DNA of 34,898 nt from Maribacter sp. MMG018 (GTDB lineage: Bacteria > Bacteroidota > Bacteroidia > Flavobacteriales > Flavobacteriaceae): contig NZ_JAGJEC010000008.1 of NCBI RefSeq assembly GCF_018100785.1, positions 1-34,898 on the forward strand. Reading direction: 5' to 3'. Numbering within the stretch: position 1 is the first letter of the stretch; each line of letters begins with the position of its first letter. Shown here piece after piece: positions 7,573 to 16,047 of this stretch. The notes beneath the pieces are model-generated. The model was given only the letters and a program-made list of their open reading frames with translations, made no database searches and was not told the origin of the DNA. Both the position numbers and the translations under genes were made by a program.

Positions 7573-8481
7573 TTGAAACAAGTTACGATATCCAACGAGT
7601 TTATGACCCTTATGGTACTGGATTATGGTGCCATTATACAGAAATTACTGGTCAAGGGAAAAGATGGCAAGCATCATAACGTTGTCATTGGCTACAACCA
7701 TCCAAGTAGATATAGATTGGATGACAATTGCTTGGGCGCCTGTGTTGGGCGTTATGCCGGGCGTATATCCAATGGAGGGTTTACTTTAGATCGAGAAAAA
7801 TTTCTTCTCTATCAAGAAGACGGAGTTCATTTACATGGAGGAAAAGAAGGTTTTCACCAAAAATATTGGACTATTGAGGAAGTTTCATATTCCGATGACC
7901 CCTACGTAAAACTATCTTATAAAAGCAAGCATTTGGAAGAAGGGTATCCTGGCAACCTTACGGTGAACATTACCTATAAGTTGGTAAACAACGCCCTGCA
8001 GGTAATTCATGAAGCCGTAACGGACAGAAGTACGGTGGTAAACCTTACCAATCATTCTTATTTTAAACTGGATGACGAACCTTATATCGATGATAATAGG
8101 TTACAGTTAAATTGCCCGTATATGTTGGAGATGCAAGAAAATTTGCTTCCTACGGGGAACATACTTCCCGTTACAAAAACCAACTACGATTTTCTACTTC
8201 CGAAAAAAATCGGCGTACAGCGCTTTAACACACCTTTCGTTAAAGATTTGGGCAATGAGAAAGTGGCCGAACTAAGTTCCGACAAGTCGGGTATCTCTAT
8301 GAAGGTATATACCAATCAGCCTGCGTTGATCGTCTATACCCCCGAAGATTTTTCAGCTATCTGTTTCGAGACACAAAACTATCCGGACGCTCCTAATCAA
8401 GAACATTTTCCCAGTGCGGTTTTAAGGCCGGGAGAAACTTATAACAATATATCCATTTTCAAATTTGACTTGATCATTTAG
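7573..8481 (+). CDS. galM: Aldose 1-epimerase (galactose mutarotase)
   Basis: A 302-residue GalM-family protein that interconverts alpha and beta anomers of aldoses. Family blocks are clear: GRYAGRISNGGF (59-70; usually NRI, here GRI), HLHGG (86-90), NLTNHSYF with catalytic H161, and FETQNYPDAPN with catalytic base E266. It is about 40 residues shorter than typical GalM, mostly at the N-terminus. The start is a TTG at 7573: an in-frame stop lies just before it, and the next ATG (7603) would cut into the first beta-strand. No signal peptide, so it is cytoplasmic. It is divergent from the ECF operon. Confidence 0.9.
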   Translation: MKQVTISNEFMTLMVLDYGAIIQKLLVKGKDGKHHNVVIGYNHPSRYRLDDNCLGACVGRYAGRISNGGFTLDREKFLLYQEDGVHLHGGKEGFHQKYWTIEEVSYSDDPYVKLSYKSKHLEEGYPGNLTVNITYKLVNNALQVIHEAVTDRSTVVNLTNHSYFKLDDEPYIDDNRLQLNCPYMLEMQENLLPTGNILPVTKTNYDFLLPKKIGVQRFNTPFVKDLGNEKVAELSSDKSGISMKVYTNQPALIVYTPEDFSAICFETQNYPDAPNQEHFPSAVLRPGETYNNISIFKFDLII

Positions 8482-8518
8482 AAAATTATCATTCTAAAAC
8501 AATAAAAAATAACCGCTC

Positions 8519-9082
8519 ATGAAATTGTTAAAGAGATTACTGATTGGCCTTCTGGTTTTAGGGGTTTTATTTTATTGGGTGGGCATGCCTTTAATGAGAA
8601 AACAGACCAAAAAGCACAGTCCTGAAAAAACCGCCACCTATAACTTAGAAGGGGCCGAACTTTTGGTCAATTACTCTAGCCCCTCTAAAAAAGGTCGTGT
8701 AATATTCGGTGATCTGGTGCCCTATAACAAAGTTTGGCGTACCGGTGCCAATGAGCCCACTACATTTACCGTTTCAAAAGATATTAAGATCATAGACAAA
8801 CCTTTGCCCGCCGGCACGTACTCTTTATGGACCATCCCCAATAAAGATGCATGGAAGGTAATCTTCAATAAAGAAATTCCCGATTGGGGTGTAAGTATTT
8901 TAAGTGGTGGCACAAAAACCACCAGAAATGCCAGTGAAGATGTTCTACAGGTAGAGGTACCTGCACGCGATACGACACAACCTATCGAAAATTTCACCAT
9001 CGATTTTATTGAAGAAGGCAAGCAATTGTATCTGAGCCTTTCTTGGGACAATAAAATAGCCAACGTTCCCATCAATAAATAA
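8519..9082 (+). CDS. DUF2911 domain protein, membrane-anchored or exported
   Basis: A 187-residue protein with an N-terminal hydrophobic segment (about 5-24) and then a DUF2911 domain. Typical motifs are visible: VWRTGANEPTTF (72-83) and LPAGTYSLWTIP (96-107). DUF2911 is widespread in Bacteroidota, exported, and has no established function. The hydrophobic segment has no lipobox Cys and no obvious SPase I site, so it may be a membrane anchor. It is 37 nt after galM and 39 nt before meaB on the same strand, so the three may share a transcript, though there is no functional link I can name. Confidence 0.8.
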   Translation: MKLLKRLLIGLLVLGVLFYWVGMPLMRKQTKKHSPEKTATYNLEGAELLVNYSSPSKKGRVIFGDLVPYNKVWRTGANEPTTFTVSKDIKIIDKPLPAGTYSLWTIPNKDAWKVIFNKEIPDWGVSILSGGTKTTRNASEDVLQVEVPARDTTQPIENFTIDFIEEGKQLYLSLSWDNKIANVPINK

Positions 9083-9121
9083 AGTAGAGCCGTAACCAGT
9101 AAAAACAATAGCTACAATAAT

Positions 9122-10108
9122 ATGGGTTCATCCGATTTTACAGACAAGTTGGTCGCAGGCATATTGGCAAATGATACCACTGCCCTTGGAAAGGCCATAA
9201 CACTTGTTGAAAGCACAAAACATGAACACCAAAAGATAGCTGCCCAGATTATAGAAGCCTGCCTTATTCAAAAGACCGATACCATACGTATAGGTATTAC
9301 CGGGGTACCCGGCGTAGGCAAAAGCACCTTTATAGAGAACTTCGGGAAAATGCTTACCTCATTGGACAAAAAAGTAGCAGTACTCACTATAGACCCGACC
9401 AGTAGTCTTAGTAAAGGAAGTATTTTGGGCGACAAGACCCGTATGCAAGAACTGGTAAAGGACCCTAATGCTTTTATAAGACCTTCCCCGGCAGGAGATT
9501 CGCTGGGAGGTGTAGCAAAAAAGACTCGGGAAAGCATTGTTATTCTTGAGGCAGCGGGTTACAACGTAATTATCGTTGAAACCGTTGGCGTGGGCCAAAG
9601 TGAAACTGCGGTAAGCAATATGGTCGATTTCTTTTTACTTTTAAAATTGGCCGGTGCCGGTGATGAGCTACAAGGAATAAAAAGGGGCATTATGGAAATG
9701 GCGGATGCCGTTGCCATTAACAAGGCGGACGGAGAAAATATGAAACAGGTGAAATTGGCAGAAAGCGAACTTAAGAGGGCCCTACACCTATTTCCTGCTA
9801 AAGAAAATGGATGGGCGACAGAAGTGACCAGCTGTTCTGCCCTAAAAAATATTGGTCTGGACACCATATGGTCCATCATTCAAAAATTCGTGAACCAAAC
9901 CAAAGCCTCCGGACATTTTGCGGCCAGTAGAAAACAACAAAACAAAAGCTGGTTAATACAACATATAGACCATCATCTTAAAACGGATTTTTATCAAAAC
10001 CCAAAGATAAAGCCCCTACTTATAGAGATAGAGGAAAAAGTTGTAAACGGACACCTCTCCCCTTTTAAAGCGGCTGAGGAGTTACTTGAAATATATCGAA
10101 ATGGTTAA
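9122..10108 (+). CDS. meaB: Methylmalonyl-CoA mutase-associated G3E GTPase MeaB
   Basis: A 328-residue P-loop GTPase of the MeaB/ArgK type, a chaperone that loads and protects adenosylcobalamin on methylmalonyl-CoA mutase. Walker A GVPGVGKST is at 61-69, the switch and base segments ILGDKTRM (101-108) and ETVGVGQSE (153-161) follow, and the guanine-specificity NKAD is at 200-203. Length matches the family. The mutase subunits are not in this window, so the gene acts in trans here. The downstream gene has its own -7 box, so meaB probably ends this transcript. Confidence 0.95.
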   Translation: MGSSDFTDKLVAGILANDTTALGKAITLVESTKHEHQKIAAQIIEACLIQKTDTIRIGITGVPGVGKSTFIENFGKMLTSLDKKVAVLTIDPTSSLSKGSILGDKTRMQELVKDPNAFIRPSPAGDSLGGVAKKTRESIVILEAAGYNVIIVETVGVGQSETAVSNMVDFFLLLKLAGAGDELQGIKRGIMEMADAVAINKADGENMKQVKLAESELKRALHLFPAKENGWATEVTSCSALKNIGLDTIWSIIQKFVNQTKASGHFAASRKQQNKSWLIQHIDHHLKTDFYQNPKIKPLLIEIEEKVVNGHLSPFKAAEELLEIYRNG

Positions 10109-10145
10109 CCTGTAAATCCTTTCCGTCATTTTAAGGATAAAAACA

Positions 10146-10153
10146 TAACTTTG
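10146..10153 (+). promoter_or_regulatory. -7 box TAACTTTG upstream of the DPM-like glycosyltransferase
   Basis: Exact match to TAnnTTTG, ending 23 nt before the ATG at 10177. It marks a new transcript after meaB. The -33 element is unclear. Confidence 0.5.
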
Positions 10154-10176
10154 CCCTTTAATCCAAAACCGACTTG

Positions 10177-11130
10177 ATGGATATTGTCACCCATTCGCTA
10201 CTTTCAATAGTAGTTCCACTTTACAACGAAGAAGAAAATGTAGCCCTTTTGACCCAAAAAATACATGAAAGCCTTATTGGGTATGATTATCAGATAATAT
10301 ATATCGATGATTTTTCTACCGATAAAACCAAACAGGTTGTAAAGGCCATGAACGATGACAAGGTTCACCTAATCGAACTAAAAAAGAACTACGGTCAAAG
10401 TTTGGCTTTGGCAGCGGGTATAGATTATGCGGAGGGAGAATACATTATTACAATGGACGGTGACCTGCAGAACGACCCAAGCGATATACCGCAAATGTTA
10501 TCATATGCGGTTAATGACGAATATGACCTTGTTACCGGAATCCGTCAAAAGCGTAAAGACTCGTTGGTTAAAAAAATACCCTCAAAAATTGCCAATTATC
10601 TGGTAAGAAGGGTCACTAAACTAGATATAAAAGATAATGGTTGCGCATTAAAAGTTTTCACAAAAGACATCGCCAAAGACTTAAACCTTTATGGCGAGAT
10701 GCACCGCTTTATTACCCTACTGGCCCATTTAGAAGGGGCCCAGATAAAACAAGTACCGGTAAAACACCATGCCAGGCATGCCGGTGTTTCTAAATACGGG
10801 TTGGAACGTGTATTTAAAGTAGTAGCGGACATGATGTTATTATTGTTCATACGCAAGTACTTTCAACGTCCCATACACCTGTTCGGAATATTCGGTTTTC
10901 TATTGATTCTATTAGGGGTGTTTATCAATATCTATTTATTGATCGTAAAACTTGGGTTGGGCCAAGACATCGGCACCCGCCCCTTGTTAATGTTCGGAAT
11001 GATGTTCATATTAGGAGGAATACAGTTGTTTACCATTGGTATTGTAATGGAATTATTAATAAGAACCTATTATGAGTCTCAACAGAAAAGACCTTATCGC
11101 ATTAAAAAAGTGACCATCGGTGGCAAATAG
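10177..11130 (+). CDS. GT2 polyprenyl-phosphate sugar synthase-like (DPM1/ArnC/GtrB type)
   Basis: A 317-residue protein (an in-frame TTG lies one codon upstream, but ATG 10177 is preferred). The GT2 domain starts at LLSIVVPLYNEEENV (8-22), has IIYIDDFSTD (40-49) and the metal-binding DGD at 94-96 in TMDGDLQNDP. Two C-terminal membrane helices follow (about 234-258 and 270-293), the layout of GtrB/ArnC enzymes that transfer a sugar from a nucleotide donor to undecaprenyl phosphate on the cytoplasmic face. The next gene overlaps by 11 nt. A GT39 transferase, which uses such lipid-linked sugars, lies just beyond, in convergent orientation. Confidence 0.88.
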   Translation: MDIVTHSLLSIVVPLYNEEENVALLTQKIHESLIGYDYQIIYIDDFSTDKTKQVVKAMNDDKVHLIELKKNYGQSLALAAGIDYAEGEYIITMDGDLQNDPSDIPQMLSYAVNDEYDLVTGIRQKRKDSLVKKIPSKIANYLVRRVTKLDIKDNGCALKVFTKDIAKDLNLYGEMHRFITLLAHLEGAQIKQVPVKHHARHAGVSKYGLERVFKVVADMMLLLFIRKYFQRPIHLFGIFGFLLILLGVFINIYLLIVKLGLGQDIGTRPLLMFGMMFILGGIQLFTIGIVMELLIRTYYESQQKRPYRIKKVTIGGK

Positions 11131-12004
11131 GCGCAAGACTTTTACTACTGCCCTAAAAATTGTCATAAGCGTTTTGCTTATCTATTTTATATGGACAAAG
11201 ATCGATATTCAAGAAATAGGCAAGACATTACAAAAAAGCAATATATGGTACCTTATATTAGCTTTGGTGTTTTTTGTTATCTCAAAGATTATTTCTGCCG
11301 TAAGGCTTAACGGATATCTTCATAAACTTAACGTTTGGCTTACCCAAAAAAGCAACCTAAAATTATATTATTTGGGAATGTTCTATAATCTTTTTCTTCC
11401 TGGGGGCATTGGCGGCGATGCCTACAAAGGGTACCTCATCAAAAAAAACTTTGATGTACCCACAAAAAGGGTCGTCAGTGTACTTGTACTAGACCGGTTA
11501 AGTGGTCTTTTACTTTTGTTCATCTATGCCTGTTCTTTGATCATACTGCTCACCAACCCCAAACTGGAAGCCTATCGTTTTTTGTTCGCATTGGGAATTC
11601 CGTTTTCGATATCGGTTTTTTATATACTGAACAGATACTTTTTCGGTTATGTGCTATCCGTATTTTGGAAGTCGTTAGGATATTCTTCTTTAGTGCAACT
11701 GGCACAACTTATCTGCGTATGGTTTATAATGGAGGCCTTGAACATTCAAATGGACAATATCGCCTATATGGTCATATTTCTGATCTCGTCTATCGTATCT
11801 GTATTGCCATTGACCATAGGAGGCGTAGGAAGCCGAGAGGTTACCTTTTTCTATGGTGCCGCCTTTCTAAATCTTGATGAAAATACCGCTGTTGGCATCA
11901 GCGTTGTTTTTTTTCTAATTACCGCTGTCGTCTCCCTTATAGGAATCCAATATCATTTTAAAAAGATACCCTTAGAAGTATCACATAAAGAAGAACGACC
12001 TTAA
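11120..12004 (+). CDS. Lysylphosphatidylglycerol-synthase-type membrane protein (UPF0104)
   Basis: A 294-residue integral membrane protein with about seven or eight helices. The family motif GGIGGDAYKGYLIKK (95-109) and a later GGVGSREVTFFYGAAFL block identify the LPG_synthase_TM family. It lacks the soluble aminoacyltransferase domain of MprF, so it is not a lysyl-PG synthase. It starts at GTG 11120, overlapping the upstream glycosyltransferase by 11 nt, so they are co-translated. Stand-alone members often accompany DPM-like glycosyltransferases and have been suggested to move lipid-linked intermediates; here that is inference. Its stop overlaps that of the convergent GT39 gene in the palindrome TTAA. 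Confidence 0.82.
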   Translation: MANRRKTFTTALKIVISVLLIYFIWTKIDIQEIGKTLQKSNIWYLILALVFFVISKIISAVRLNGYLHKLNVWLTQKSNLKLYYLGMFYNLFLPGGIGGDAYKGYLIKKNFDVPTKRVVSVLVLDRLSGLLLLFIYACSLIILLTNPKLEAYRFLFALGIPFSISVFYILNRYFFGYVLSVFWKSLGYSSLVQLAQLICVWFIMEALNIQMDNIAYMVIFLISSIVSVLPLTIGGVGSREVTFFYGAAFLNLDENTAVGISVVFFLITAVVSLIGIQYHFKKIPLEVSHKEERP

Positions 12005-13659
12005 TATACGTGTACCAAATACCTCTTGTTGATAACGCGGTTTCGGGTATTCGGATTCAAGAACTTTCCTTGTAAACGGGTAATTCTAAATTGGTTTACA
12101 ATATACTCCTTATCCCAATCCAACCCTGAAGTTCTCAATTGCTCTAACTCGTTCTCGGTGGCATATACCCAAATATTTTTTCTATTCTTTACCTCCTCTA
12201 CTGTGCTGATCTTAACAGGGGCCTGATTGTAAAAATCCAAAGACCAAGTATAATCGGTTCCTATCTTATAAATATTTTCTACGGATATATTGTTTTCCTT
12301 AACAAGCTTGGCCATATTAGAACCTCCTTGATACTGCAAAAGGTTTGGATAGAAATGAAGGTTTAAAACCGCATTCAAAAGCAGAGAGGCACATACAGAA
12401 ATAGTAATCAACCTTTTATTCTTATCCTCAGATTTTACGGTGTAATATGCCGTAATGGTTGCAAAAGCCATCAACAAAACATAAACATACACCTGAGTAA
12501 TCTTAAATACAAAAAAACAGATCAGAACCGAGGCAATGAACACAATACCCAAAACAAAGCATTGTGCCCTCAATAGTATCTTTGTCGCCTTCTTTTTGTC
12601 AGATGCATAAAGGTCGTACACGAACGAAGCCGTAAGTACAGAGAATAAAGGAATGGTAACATTTAAATAATGCGGCAGTTTAAACTGCGCAAAACTGATA
12701 AGAATAAACACCAAGGTAATACCCCCAAGTGTCAAAAATTCGTATGTAGGATTATAGGCAAACTTACTTTTTACAAAAGCCTTTGCCTTGAACCAAAAAG
12801 CGGTCAACGCCAAAATGGTCCATGGAAGAAAGACCCATAAAAATGTGTGGAAAAAGAAAAAATAGTCACTACTGTTCTTTCCAATACCCTCACCACTTAA
12901 ACGCTCAAAACTCTGTTCCCAAAAAATAAAAAAGATACCACTGCGGTTAGACTTACCACGAATTATTTTTTCTGGATGTAGATCAAACTGTAGATAATAG
13001 GCATACAGCATAGGTGCTATGGTCAAACCAAAGACTACCAAGGCCAATACAACCTTCCAACTTAAAAACCGTTTCCATTTTCTAGCATAGGCGATATGAC
13101 ACAATAAAGGCAGCCCAATAACCAAAAGTGCTATTTGCCCTTTTGTAGAAAAGGCCATTCCGGCCCCAAAGGCCCCCAAAAGTATGGCACTTAATTTTTC
13201 TTCTTCTACATATTTGGCCAATTGCCAAATAGAAAAAATGGTAAATCCGGTGAGAACCGCATCTGTACGAACATCAATAGCACCCAGAACAATGGTCTGG
13301 GCCGTCATAAAAATCAATGCGGCCAGTTTACCGGTATTCTTGTTATAAAGAAGTTTACCCAGCCCGAAACAGCTGTAAGCCCCTAAAAGAGTTGCCAATA
13401 TCCCCGGTATACGGTAAGCCCAATCATGAATACCAAATATTTTATACGATAGGGCGGCCAACCAATAATGCATATGGGGTTTGTCTAAATACTCATTAGG
13501 TCCCTTAAAAAGATTAATAAAATCATTTTCTTGAACCATTCTCATGGCCATCACTGCAAACTGTGCAGAATCGTTTTCAAACAGCGTCACAAAAGAACCC
13601 GCGATATACACCAATACCACGAGAGACACTAAAAACCAATACCTTAAGTTGAATATCAT
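12001..13659 (-). CDS. GT39/ArnT-like membrane glycosyltransferase
   Basis: A 552-residue polytopic protein. The first periplasmic loop holds the acidic site FENDSAQFA (27-35), the position of the catalytic Asp in PMT/ArnT enzymes, followed by LDKPHMHYW (58-66). About 10-12 hydrophobic helices follow, then a soluble C-terminal part. Such enzymes use polyprenyl-phosphate sugars to glycosylate lipid A, protein or other periplasmic acceptors. The start at 13659 is preferred: its ATG overlaps the TGA of the upstream PAP2 gene (ATGA), a translational-coupling arrangement. An upstream GTG-type start at 13707 would embed 16 unsuited residues before the first helix. Confidence 0.88.
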   Translation of the reverse strand: MIFNLRYWFLVSLVVLVYIAGSFVTLFENDSAQFAVMAMRMVQENDFINLFKGPNEYLDKPHMHYWLAALSYKIFGIHDWAYRIPGILATLLGAYSCFGLGKLLYNKNTGKLAALIFMTAQTIVLGAIDVRTDAVLTGFTIFSIWQLAKYVEEEKLSAILLGAFGAGMAFSTKGQIALLVIGLPLLCHIAYARKWKRFLSWKVVLALVVFGLTIAPMLYAYYLQFDLHPEKIIRGKSNRSGIFFIFWEQSFERLSGEGIGKNSSDYFFFFHTFLWVFLPWTILALTAFWFKAKAFVKSKFAYNPTYEFLTLGGITLVFILISFAQFKLPHYLNVTIPLFSVLTASFVYDLYASDKKKATKILLRAQCFVLGIVFIASVLICFFVFKITQVYVYVLLMAFATITAYYTVKSEDKNKRLITISVCASLLLNAVLNLHFYPNLLQYQGGSNMAKLVKENNISVENIYKIGTDYTWSLDFYNQAPVKISTVEEVKNRKNIWVYATENELEQLRTSGLDWDKEYIVNQFRITRLQGKFLNPNTRNRVINKRYLVHVY

Positions 13660-14225
13660 AGGGGAAATTTCGGAAGTACAAATATATACAACTTTGCAAA
13701 TACCCACCCAAACAATGTTCCTATGAGCAAACCTGTAAGCACATCTAAAGGAAAATGTACTCCTATATAAATTCTGCTATATGCCACCAAAGAGGCCCAA
13801 AGCAGAAGAAATACACCTATGTATCTTAATTGGGACCTTAAGATGATACCAAAAAAGGTTGCCAAGGCAAAGGCATTTGAGGCATGGGCCGAAAAATAGC
13901 CGTACTTACCGCCACAATAACTTTTGACCAAACGCATTACATTCATGGTATCGGGATCATGACATGGTCTTAACCTAGCTACACCATACTTGAAAAAATT
14001 GCTTAGCTGATCGGAAACGGTAATCATTAAAGCCACCGAAACCACTAATAAAAAGGTTCTTTTTAGCCCTAATTTTTGATACGAGAGTATCAATAAAAAA
14101 AGATAAAGGGGAATGGCACTATACTTACTGGATATATATTGCCATAAGTTGTCCCAAGCGGGACTGCCCAATCCGTTCAAATAGATAAAAACCTGTTTGT
14201 CTATATGTACTAATTCCTCAAGCAT
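13656..14225 (-). CDS. PAP2-family membrane phosphatase (lipid phosphate/pyrophosphate)
   Basis: A 189-residue membrane protein with all three PAP2 signature blocks: K79-x6-RP (86-87), the SAH motif with H114 in place of the usual SGH, and SRIYIGVHFPLD with R151, H157 and D161. The last His acts as nucleophile in this family. Likely substrates are undecaprenyl pyrophosphate or other lipid phosphates. It sits between a small acidic protein gene (3 nt upstream) and the GT39 gene (4-nt overlap), so it may recycle the lipid carrier used by the transferase, although general BacA-type duty is equally possible. Confidence 0.9.
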   Translation of the reverse strand: MLEELVHIDKQVFIYLNGLGSPAWDNLWQYISSKYSAIPLYLFLLILSYQKLGLKRTFLLVVSVALMITVSDQLSNFFKYGVARLRPCHDPDTMNVMRLVKSYCGGKYGYFSAHASNAFALATFFGIILRSQLRYIGVFLLLWASLVAYSRIYIGVHFPLDVLTGLLIGTLFGWVFAKLYIFVLPKFPL

Positions 14226-14228
14226 ATA

Positions 14229-14456
14229 CTATTCTTCATACCTGGACACCTCCCTATCATAGAAAGCTGTTGCCGCCTCAATAAGATTTTCCGCTTCGGT
14301 CTCTAGCTCTTTCTCGTCTTCCTTTGAAAATTCTTCTAACCATTCCACTTCATCATTTTCCAGATTAATGACAAAACGAGGATAATCTGTGTGGACAATA
14401 AATATGGCATTCGGATAATCTGTATTGTCTCCTAATAAAAATTTGGGTAGCTCCAT
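14229..14456 (-). CDS. Small acidic protein of unknown function
   Basis: A 75-residue protein with an N-terminal beta-like half (MELPKFLLG..., FIVHTDYPRFVINL) and a very acidic helical C-terminal half (WLEEFSKEDEKELETEAENL). No signal peptide, membrane segment or Cys motif. It is 3 nt from the PAP2 gene and is likely the first gene of that operon. The regular secondary-structure pattern and codon use argue that it is real. I do not recognise the family; it looks like a small cytosolic protein conserved in flavobacteria. Confidence 0.7.
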   Translation of the reverse strand: MELPKFLLGDNTDYPNAIFIVHTDYPRFVINLENDEVEWLEEFSKEDEKELETEAENLIEAATAFYDREVSRYEE

Positions 14457-14505
14457 TGATAATGTTTTTATATAAGACCCCTTCTTTAATTACAGATGGG
14501 ACACT

Positions 14506-15873
14506 TTAATTTTGTATTAATTTTTTGGTTAAATAATTAAATCGAAGATACAACATAATGGCCGATGACGTAAGCCCGGTGAGCAGTCCTACCCATATTC
14601 CCATACTCTCTAACCCTGTATGCAGGCCTAAGAAATAAGACGTAGGAAAACCTATTAACCAGTATGCTACAAATGTAATAAAGGTGGGCACTTTAACATC
14701 TTGCAATCCCCTGAGCGCCCCCAGTACAACAACTTGAACTCCATCCGAAATCTGAAAAAATGCGGCTACCAACAATAATTGGGCGGCCATGGCTATTACC
14801 TTTGTGTTATCTACAAAATTCACGGCATCGTCAAGATCTAAATATAAGGTCGGAAACCAGTTTCTCCCCACAAGAAAAAGAACGGCAAAAACTATTTCCA
14901 ACAAAAAGGTGAGAAAAAAGATAGACTGTGCTATTCTACGTAATTCGGTAAAATTTCGTAGTCCTTTTTGATTGCCGACCCTGATCATTGCAGCAACCCC
15001 CAACCCCATTCCGAACATGAACGTCATACTACTAAGGTTCAAGGCAATTTGATTGGCCGCTTGAGGATTTTTACCCAATACACCACTTAACCATACGGCA
15101 GCCGTAAAAATAGCCACCTCAAAAAACATTTGCAATGCAGAAGGAAACCCCAATGAGATGATTTTTTTCATCACTCTTTTCTCAATATTCCCGAAATTGA
15201 AACCCGTCACATAATCATGAAACTTTTTCTTGCCTTTAAGTAGCATCCATATATAAAGTACCATAACCAATCTCGACACCAAGGTTCCTATGGCTGCCCC
15301 CACTATACCTAGTTTCGGAAAACCAAAAGCACCAAAAATCAACAAATAGTTTATAGTAATGTTCACCACATTTGCCAAAATAGTGGCATACATGGGGTAT
15401 CTTGTCTGCGACAACCCTTCGGAGAACTGTTTAAAGGCCTGAAAAACGATCATCGGCACCAACGAAAAGGCCACCAGATCAAGATAGGGCATGGCCAAGG
15501 TAACCACTTCTTCCGGCTGTTTCATAAAATACATTAGAGGCTTGGCCCCCAAAATCAACAAGAACAACGAAAGACCTAAAATAGCACAAAGTACCAAACC
15601 ATGTTTCAGCGCACTTTTGGCATCGGACTTATTACCCGCACCATCTGCCTCTGCCACCAAGGGTGTAATAGCCGTCGAAAACCCTATGCCCAATGACATG
15701 GCTATGAACACAAAACTATTGCCCAGAGATACGGCCGCTAGTTCTGCCGTGCCCAACTGACCCACCATTATGTTATCGGCAAACTGTACAAAGGTGTGCC
15801 CAAGCATTCCTAAAATTACGGGAACAGAGAGCTTTATATTGTAACCAAACTCTTTTGTATAATTCTTAAACAA
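14506..15873 (-). CDS. MATE-family efflux transporter (NorM/DinF type)
   Basis: A 455-residue protein with 12 membrane helices in the two-bundle MATE layout. The conserved first-helix stretch FVQFADNIMVGQLGTAELAA (29-48) and the matching region in the second half near LNLSSMTFMFGMGLGVAAMIRVGN are typical. MATE proteins export cationic drugs or metabolites using Na+ or H+. The start is TTG at 15873; the next in-frame Met (residue 19) would remove half of helix 1. The gene ends 49 nt before the small acidic gene on the same strand. Confidence 0.92.
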   Translation of the reverse strand: MFKNYTKEFGYNIKLSVPVILGMLGHTFVQFADNIMVGQLGTAELAAVSLGNSFVFIAMSLGIGFSTAITPLVAEADGAGNKSDAKSALKHGLVLCAILGLSLFLLILGAKPLMYFMKQPEEVVTLAMPYLDLVAFSLVPMIVFQAFKQFSEGLSQTRYPMYATILANVVNITINYLLIFGAFGFPKLGIVGAAIGTLVSRLVMVLYIWMLLKGKKKFHDYVTGFNFGNIEKRVMKKIISLGFPSALQMFFEVAIFTAAVWLSGVLGKNPQAANQIALNLSSMTFMFGMGLGVAAMIRVGNQKGLRNFTELRRIAQSIFFLTFLLEIVFAVLFLVGRNWFPTLYLDLDDAVNFVDNTKVIAMAAQLLLVAAFFQISDGVQVVVLGALRGLQDVKVPTFITFVAYWLIGFPTSYFLGLHTGLESMGIWVGLLTGLTSSAIMLYLRFNYLTKKLIQN

Positions 15874-15894
15874 TTGACTAAAAATTTAAAGGGG

Positions 15895-15902
15895 TAAAGA
15901 TA
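15895..15902 (-). promoter_or_regulatory. -7 like box TATCTTTA upstream of the MATE gene
   Basis: Seven of eight positions match TAnnTTTG on the - strand, 21 nt before the TTG start. It is the best candidate in the 174-bp gap after mazG, but weaker than others in the window. Confidence 0.3.
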
Positions 15903-16047
15903 CCTTTAAAAATGCCATAAGCATTCCTTTTCTACCTTACCCTATTGCAACTTATTAACTTGTTATCGATTTAAAATAGTTATGAACCGTTTTTTATCAA
16001 AAGGTTCTTAATGAAGAACATACTTCACCTGTACGGCAAATATTATA

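Noticed and set aside
13660..13707. Upstream start for the GT39 gene
   Set aside because: It would overlap the PAP2 gene by 52 nt and add 16 residues before the first helix, whereas 13659 gives a clean ATGA overlap.
15984..16007. Hairpin GAACC...GGTTC after mazG
   Set aside because: Imperfect stem with a bulge and no T-run on the - strand, so not supported as a terminator.
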